Below are positions 60,418 through 64,000 of a stretch of DNA of 64,000 bases, piece after piece (the stretch's first letter is position 1; each line of letters begins with the position of its first letter). The position numbers and the translations under genes are program-made. A model generated the notes under the pieces. It was not told the DNA's origin. It did no database searches and saw nothing but the letters and a program-made list of their open reading frames with translations. The stretch spans positions 62,001 through 126,000 of the forward strand of contig NZ_JACFYF010000003.1 in the NCBI RefSeq assembly GCF_014050145.1. The letters run 5' to 3'. Source of the stretch: Vibrio marinisediminis (GTDB lineage Bacteria > Pseudomonadota > Gammaproteobacteria > Enterobacterales > Vibrionaceae).

Positions 60418-61164
60418 ATGAGCGTATTACGCCGAATGACATTACTTGCGCTGCCTCTTTTAGCAGTCTCTTCTTTCGCAAGTGCGAATACTGATAGTGA
60501 ATTCAACAAAGCGGAATTGGCAGAGCGATTTGCCAAGCTTGGTTTGCAAGTGACGGATGTTGTGCCTGCTGACATTAAAGGCTTGGTGGAAGTTAAAACC
60601 AATGGTGGTGTACTCTTTGCTTCACCCGATGGTGAATATTTCCTTGCAGGTTCACTGTACAAACTGGATGGAAATGGCGGTTATCAAGATGTACTTGCTA
60701 AACGCCAAGCACCTATTAATGCCGCCAAAATTGAAGCGATGAAAGACTCAACGGTTGAGTTTAAAGCGGACAATGAAAAGTATGTCGTGACGGTCTTTAC
60801 CGACATAACCTGTGGTTACTGTGTAAAATTACACAATGAGATGCAAGGCTATAATGACTTGGGTATCACCGTACGTTACTTGGCATTTCCTCGCCAAGGA
60901 CCGGTAGGCTCTGTCGCTGATCAAATGGCGTCAATTTGGTGTGCCGATGACCAACAAGCGGCGATGCATGATGGTAAAGTAAACCGCAAATTCCCAGCCA
61001 AAGGCGAAAATTTTGCCCAATGCCAAGAGACCATTAAACAGCAATACATGCTAGGTCGCGAACTTGGTATTAGCGGCACACCAGCAATCTTCTTACCTAA
61101 TGGTGAGATGGTTGGCGGTTACCTTGCACCACAACAACTGCTGCAACGTTTACAACAGAAATAA
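60418..61164 (+). CDS. dsbC: Periplasmic disulfide isomerase DsbC
   Basis: A 248-residue V-shaped thioredoxin-fold isomerase. The signal peptide spans about 1-23 (A-S-A/N-T). The N-terminal dimerisation domain (24-85) leads to the catalytic C-G-Y-C near 138 and the cis-Pro loop G-T-P-A near 220. It repairs wrong disulfides, including in LptD and other envelope proteins, with DsbD keeping it reduced. The frame opens at a GTG (60409), but the ATG at 60418 with AAGGTG ahead is preferred. Confidence 0.96.
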   Translation: MSVLRRMTLLALPLLAVSSFASANTDSEFNKAELAERFAKLGLQVTDVVPADIKGLVEVKTNGGVLFASPDGEYFLAGSLYKLDGNGGYQDVLAKRQAPINAAKIEAMKDSTVEFKADNEKYVVTVFTDITCGYCVKLHNEMQGYNDLGITVRYLAFPRQGPVGSVADQMASIWCADDQQAAMHDGKVNRKFPAKGENFAQCQETIKQQYMLGRELGISGTPAIFLPNGEMVGGYLAPQQLLQRLQQK

Positions 61165-61171
61165 CATAAGG

Positions 61172-61199
61172 AAGTAGGCTCAATTGAGCCTACTTTTAT
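61172..61199 (+). terminator. Terminator-like palindrome between dsbC and recJ
   Basis: Perfect palindrome AAGTAGGCTCAA/TTGAGCCTACTT followed by TTATA. It ends 10 bases before the recJ ATG, leaving no room for a Shine-Dalgarno sequence. Confidence 0.8.
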
Positions 61200-61205
61200 A
61201 TTGCC

Positions 61206-62945
61206 ATGATAGAAATTCAACGTCGTCCCGAACCAGACCTGTCACTCCTACCTGATAGCATTGCACCGTTACTAAAGCGTATTTACCTCACTAGGGGCAT
61301 CACTTCAGTTGAGCAGCTTGAGACGGGGGCTCGCGGGTTGCACTCATACCAAAAATTGCACGGTATTCAATTGGCGGTAGAGCTTATGTTTGACGCCATT
61401 AAAACCAACCAACGCATTATTGTGGTGGGGGATTTTGATGCTGATGGCGCCACCAGTTCCGCGCTTTCGGTGCTCGCACTGCGTATGTTGGGTAGCCAAA
61501 ATGTTGATTACTTGGTACCCAACCGCTTTGAAGATGGCTACGGTCTAAGCCCTGAAGTGGTCGATCAAGCCATTGAACTCGGCGCGCAGATGATCATGAC
61601 GGTGGATAATGGCGTCTCTTCGATTGAAGGTGTTCGCTACGCCAAGCAGAAAGGGCTACAAGTCGTAGTTACTGACCACCACTTGCCAGGTTCCACCTTG
61701 CCTGAAGCCGATGCCATGGTGAATCCAAATCTGCAAGAGTGTGCATTTCCGTCTAAAGCATTAGCAGGGGTAGGTGTTGCATTTTATCTGATGATGGCGC
61801 TTTGCGTTCATATGCGAAACCTTGGGTGGTTCAAACAGCACGGAGTTGCGGAACCTAAGCTAATGGAGCTGATTGATTTGGTTGCACTTGGCACGGTGGC
61901 TGACGTAGTTCCGCTTGATGAGAACAATCGAATTCTAGTTCATCAAGGGTTACAACGTATTCGCGCGGGGCACGCAAGGCCGGGAATACAAGCACTGATT
62001 GAAGTGGCAAAAAAAGACGCCAGCCGATTGGTTGCTTCTGATTTTGGTTTTGCTCTAGGACCTCGCATTAACGCGGCGGGTCGATTAGATGACATGTCTT
62101 TTGGTGTCGAATTACTGCTGAGTAATAATATTCACGCTGCACGCCGAATGGCGAGTGAGTTGGACGGCTTAAACCAAACGCGCAAAGAGATTGAAGAGGG
62201 GATGAAACAAGAGGCGATGGCTTTTTGTGAACGGCTTCAGTTTGGCGAAAACGCAAAGCTGCCACATGGTTTGGTTTTATTCCAACGCGATTGGCACCAA
62301 GGAGTGATTGGTATTCTTGCGTCGCGCATTAAAGAGAAGTTCCATCGTCCTGTCATCGCCTTCGCTGATGGCGGCGAAGGAACCATTAAAGGTTCTTGTC
62401 GCTCGATTCCTGGTTTGCATATGCGCGATGCGCTGGACCGTATTGATACCCAAAACCCTGGGTTAATTATCAAGTTCGGTGGGCATGCGATGGCGGCGGG
62501 CCTTTCTATTGAAGAAAAAAACTTTGAACGCTTTGCTCAGTTGTTCGACCAAGTCGTTAAAACGGAGCTTGATGATGCGGCATTGAAAGGCGTTGTATTG
62601 TCTGATGGCGATTTAAAACCAGAAGAGTTTTCGATGCATGTGGCGCAAATGCTCCGCGCTGGTGGTCCTTGGGGGCAAGCTTTCCCAGAACCTGTTTTTG
62701 ATGGTGAATTTAAAGTATTGCATCAAAAATTGGTTGGAGAGAAACACCTCAAATTAATGTTGGAACCGCTTTTTAAAGGTCACCCGACTAACATCATGAT
62801 TGACGGTATCGCGTTTAATGTCGATCTCCGCCGCTGGCCTGATGCCTCAGTTAAAACCGTTCATCTAGCCTATAAACTGGATATTAACGAATTTCGCGGT
62901 AATCAATCTTTGCAGTTGTTGATTGACTGTATTGAAGCCAAGTAA
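61206..62945 (+). CDS. recJ: Single-stranded-DNA exonuclease RecJ
   Basis: A 579-residue 5'-3' exonuclease of the DHH family. The D-F-D-A-D-G-A-T-S motif is at about 77-85, D-N-G-V-S-S near 138, and V-V-T-D-H-H-L-P-G near 157-165. The C-terminal DHHA1 part contains F-G-G-H-A-M-A-A-G. It works in recombination and mismatch repair. Translation starts at ATG 61206 with no recognisable ribosome-binding site; the upstream palindrome takes that space. Conserved order xerD-dsbC-recJ. Confidence 0.95.
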   Translation: MIEIQRRPEPDLSLLPDSIAPLLKRIYLTRGITSVEQLETGARGLHSYQKLHGIQLAVELMFDAIKTNQRIIVVGDFDADGATSSALSVLALRMLGSQNVDYLVPNRFEDGYGLSPEVVDQAIELGAQMIMTVDNGVSSIEGVRYAKQKGLQVVVTDHHLPGSTLPEADAMVNPNLQECAFPSKALAGVGVAFYLMMALCVHMRNLGWFKQHGVAEPKLMELIDLVALGTVADVVPLDENNRILVHQGLQRIRAGHARPGIQALIEVAKKDASRLVASDFGFALGPRINAAGRLDDMSFGVELLLSNNIHAARRMASELDGLNQTRKEIEEGMKQEAMAFCERLQFGENAKLPHGLVLFQRDWHQGVIGILASRIKEKFHRPVIAFADGGEGTIKGSCRSIPGLHMRDALDRIDTQNPGLIIKFGGHAMAAGLSIEEKNFERFAQLFDQVVKTELDDAALKGVVLSDGDLKPEEFSMHVAQMLRAGGPWGQAFPEPVFDGEFKVLHQKLVGEKHLKLMLEPLFKGHPTNIMIDGIAFNVDLRRWPDASVKTVHLAYKLDINEFRGNQSLQLLIDCIEAK

Positions 62946-62956
62946 TTCCCCTCAGG

Positions 62957-62992
62957 TTCAACACTCTAAATTTATCTAGAGTGTTGAATTTT
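62957..62992 (+). terminator. recJ terminator
   Basis: Stem TTCAACACTCTA/TAGAGTGTTGAA, 8-base loop, TTTTAT behind. Confidence 0.85.
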
Positions 62993-63164
62993 ATAAATAA
63001 ACCCCAGAAATCAAACCATTGATATGGCTTTTTATAGCAATGTCACCATTACTTTTCTTTCCAAAATAACTGTATATTTTTCAACATTTATTCATTTTTC
63101 TATAAAACTTACCAGATTTAACGTGACCGCTAGCACGTTTTATTCCCTTCTGTTTATATTTTGT

Positions 63165-63180
63165 AATTGGTAAGACCAAT
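63165..63180. promoter_or_regulatory. Distal PdhR operator
   Basis: AATTGGTAAGACCAAT, the PdhR palindrome AATTGGTnnnACCAATT missing its last T. 74 bases upstream of the -35 of the pdhR promoter, so possibly a second binding site for looping or for a further promoter. Confidence 0.7.
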
Positions 63181-63253
63181 ATCTTTGCCGTATCTATTAA
63201 CTAATGTTAAATATTTGTATTGTTAACATCCGTTCTATGATTTAGGTCAACTT

Positions 63254-63282
63254 TTGGCTGGAACTTACGTGCCAATTATGTT
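63254..63282 (+). promoter_or_regulatory. pdhR: pdhR promoter
   Basis: TTGGCT (63254-63259), 17 bases, TATGTT (63277-63282). Start of transcription would be near 63289, just before the proximal operator. Confidence 0.7.
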
Positions 63283-63300
63283 AATTTCTACTCCATCAAA

Positions 63301-63317
63301 AATTGGTATTACCAATT
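63301..63317. promoter_or_regulatory. Proximal PdhR operator
   Basis: AATTGGTATTACCAATT, a perfect PdhR site, about 12 bases past the predicted transcription start, as in E. coli. It would block its own operon when pyruvate is low. Confidence 0.85.
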
Positions 63318-63343
63318 AACTGCAGAGAGAAAACAGTATAACT

Positions 63344-64000
63344 ATGGCTTATCAAAGGATTCGTCAGCCAAAGCTCTCAGATGTGATTGAACAAGAGCTA
63401 GAAAGGTTGATTGTAGAAGGAACATTGTCTCCGGGGCAGCAATTGCCACCAGAGCGAGAACTCGCAAAGCAGTTCGATGTTTCTCGTCCTTCGATTCGTG
63501 AAGCTATTCAGCGTTTAGAAGCAAAACGTCTTCTTACCCGTCGTCAAGGCGGTGGGACATTTGTTAGCGAGTCCATTTGGCAGAGTTTTTCTGATCCTCT
63601 GCTAAATTTATTGTCTAGCCACTCTGAAACGCAGCTTGATTTACTGGAGTCGCGCCATGCGATGGAAGGTATTTCGGCGTACTTTGCAGCCTTGCGTGGT
63701 ACTGATGAAGATTTTGCTCGAATTCAAGCGGCACTTGAAATAATTAGTGCAGAGCAAGAGAAGCAAGATGTGGAGGCGGAAGCTGTGGCAGTGATGCAGT
63801 TTTTGATTGCATTGACTGAAGCCGCTCACAATGTGGTTTTATTGCACATCGTCCGTAGCCTTGCCCCTCTGCTAGAGCAAAACATATTACAGAATTTAAA
63901 ATTACTGCATCGCCGACAAGAAGTGGTGGAAAAAGTAAGTAAACATAGAGCTAACATCGTGGACGCGATTGTTTCTGGGCAGCCTGAAAAGGCACGTGAA
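63344..64000 (+). CDS. pdhR: Pyruvate dehydrogenase repressor PdhR (3' end cut)
   Basis: A GntR/FadR-type regulator; 219 codons are visible and the end is beyond the window. The N-terminal winged helix reads [21 protein letters not shown] (about 35-55) then G-G-G-T-F-V. The helical FCD effector domain begins near residue 75 (E-S-R-H-A-M-E-G). Pyruvate releases it from DNA. Two PdhR operators precede it, strongly supporting self-regulation, and the usual followers would be aceE, aceF and lpd. The start at 63344 has only a weak purine-rich site (AGAGAG). Confidence 0.93.
   Translation, partial: MAYQRIRQPKLSDVIEQELERLIVEGTLSPGQQLPPERELAKQFDVSRPSIREAIQRLEAKRLLTRRQGGGTFVSESIWQSFSDPLLNLLSSHSETQLDLLESRHAMEGISAYFAALRGTDEDFARIQAALEIISAEQEKQDVEAEAVAVMQFLIALTEAAHNVVLLHIVRSLAPLLEQNILQNLKLLHRRQEVVEKVSKHRANIVDAIVSGQPEKARE

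Larger units (their letters stand above)
62946..63343. other. Intergenic region recJ-pdhR (398 bp)
   Basis: After the recJ terminator the DNA is A/T rich and non-coding. It carries two PdhR operators, a good promoter and an inverted repeat TTGGC-N12-GCCAA (63254-63275) lying inside that promoter. TGTTAA repeats at 63205 and 63221 are noted, 16 bp apart. No small gene seen. Confidence 0.6.

Noticed and set aside
63259-63290. GGAACTT near pdhR as a sigma-E -35
   Set aside because: No TCTRA at a proper distance; the bases belong to the sigma-70 promoter spacer.

Overview
The window is a contiguous piece of a gammaproteobacterial chromosome, almost certainly a Vibrio or close Vibrionaceae relative. 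The evidence is an MSHA pilus operon ending in mshQ directly before mreBCD, plus the groups argR/mdh, ispB/rplU-rpmA-obg, lptD-surA-pdxA-ksgA-apaG-apaH, argF-pyrBI-ridA, pepA-holC-valS and fldB/xerD-dsbC-recJ. Protein sequences sit close to, but are distinct from, the E. coli versions. Coding density is high. I see no rRNA, tRNA, CRISPR array, insertion sequence, integrase of a mobile element, or prophage.

Layout. 1-5125: end of the MSHA type IV pilus operon (mshD partial, mshO, mshP, mshQ). 5277-15982: a tightly packed run mreB-mreC-mreD-maf-rng-yhdP-nit-tldD (cell shape, nucleotide hygiene, RNA processing, envelope lipid homeostasis). 16076-17296: arginine deiminase on the minus strand. 17855-20179: rraB, an orphan GH2 N-domain protein, a tandem DUF2061 membrane protein and a universal stress protein. 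20221-23965: a TAXI-type TRAP transporter forming a likely operon with the stress protein. 24299-26035: argR divergent from mdh. 26158-29437: ispB divergent from rplU-rpmA-obg. 29590-31346: yjjP-yjjB-folA. 31381-38141: the minus-strand lptD-to-apaH operon, divergent from djlA. 39199-42383: ridA, pyrI, pyrB with a pyrL leader/attenuator, and argF. 42524-48209: PhoH2, rapA, rluA. 48270-54460: a 2-hydroxyacid dehydrogenase and pepA-holC-valS. 54655-56829: lptF-lptG. 56909-62945: a 40-residue lipoprotein not annotated by length-filtered ORF calling, nadC/ampD, fldB, xerD-dsbC-recJ. 63344-64000: start of pdhR with two PdhR operators.

How the parts fit. Two themes recur. (i) Carbamoyl phosphate and arginine: argF, pyrBI, argR, arginine deiminase and pepA all lie here, and pyrBI keeps both the reiterative-initiation start sequence and the leader-peptide/attenuator arrangement known from E. 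coli. (ii) Envelope biogenesis: lptD, lptF/lptG, surA, dsbC, yhdP, mreBCD and ampD, with sigma-E-like promoter candidates before lptD, before lptF and inside xerD ahead of dsbC.

I did not find a convincing new multi-gene system. What deserves a second look is mostly small or regulatory: an A9 tract in mshQ, a perfect CRP site folded into the argR terminator, a LexA-like box before xerD, a terminator-like hairpin immediately before recJ, the small lipoprotein, an orphan carbohydrate-binding-like protein, and a Usp with a modified nucleotide motif tied to the TRAP transporter. All functional statements come from reading motifs and remembered families; no database search was run.
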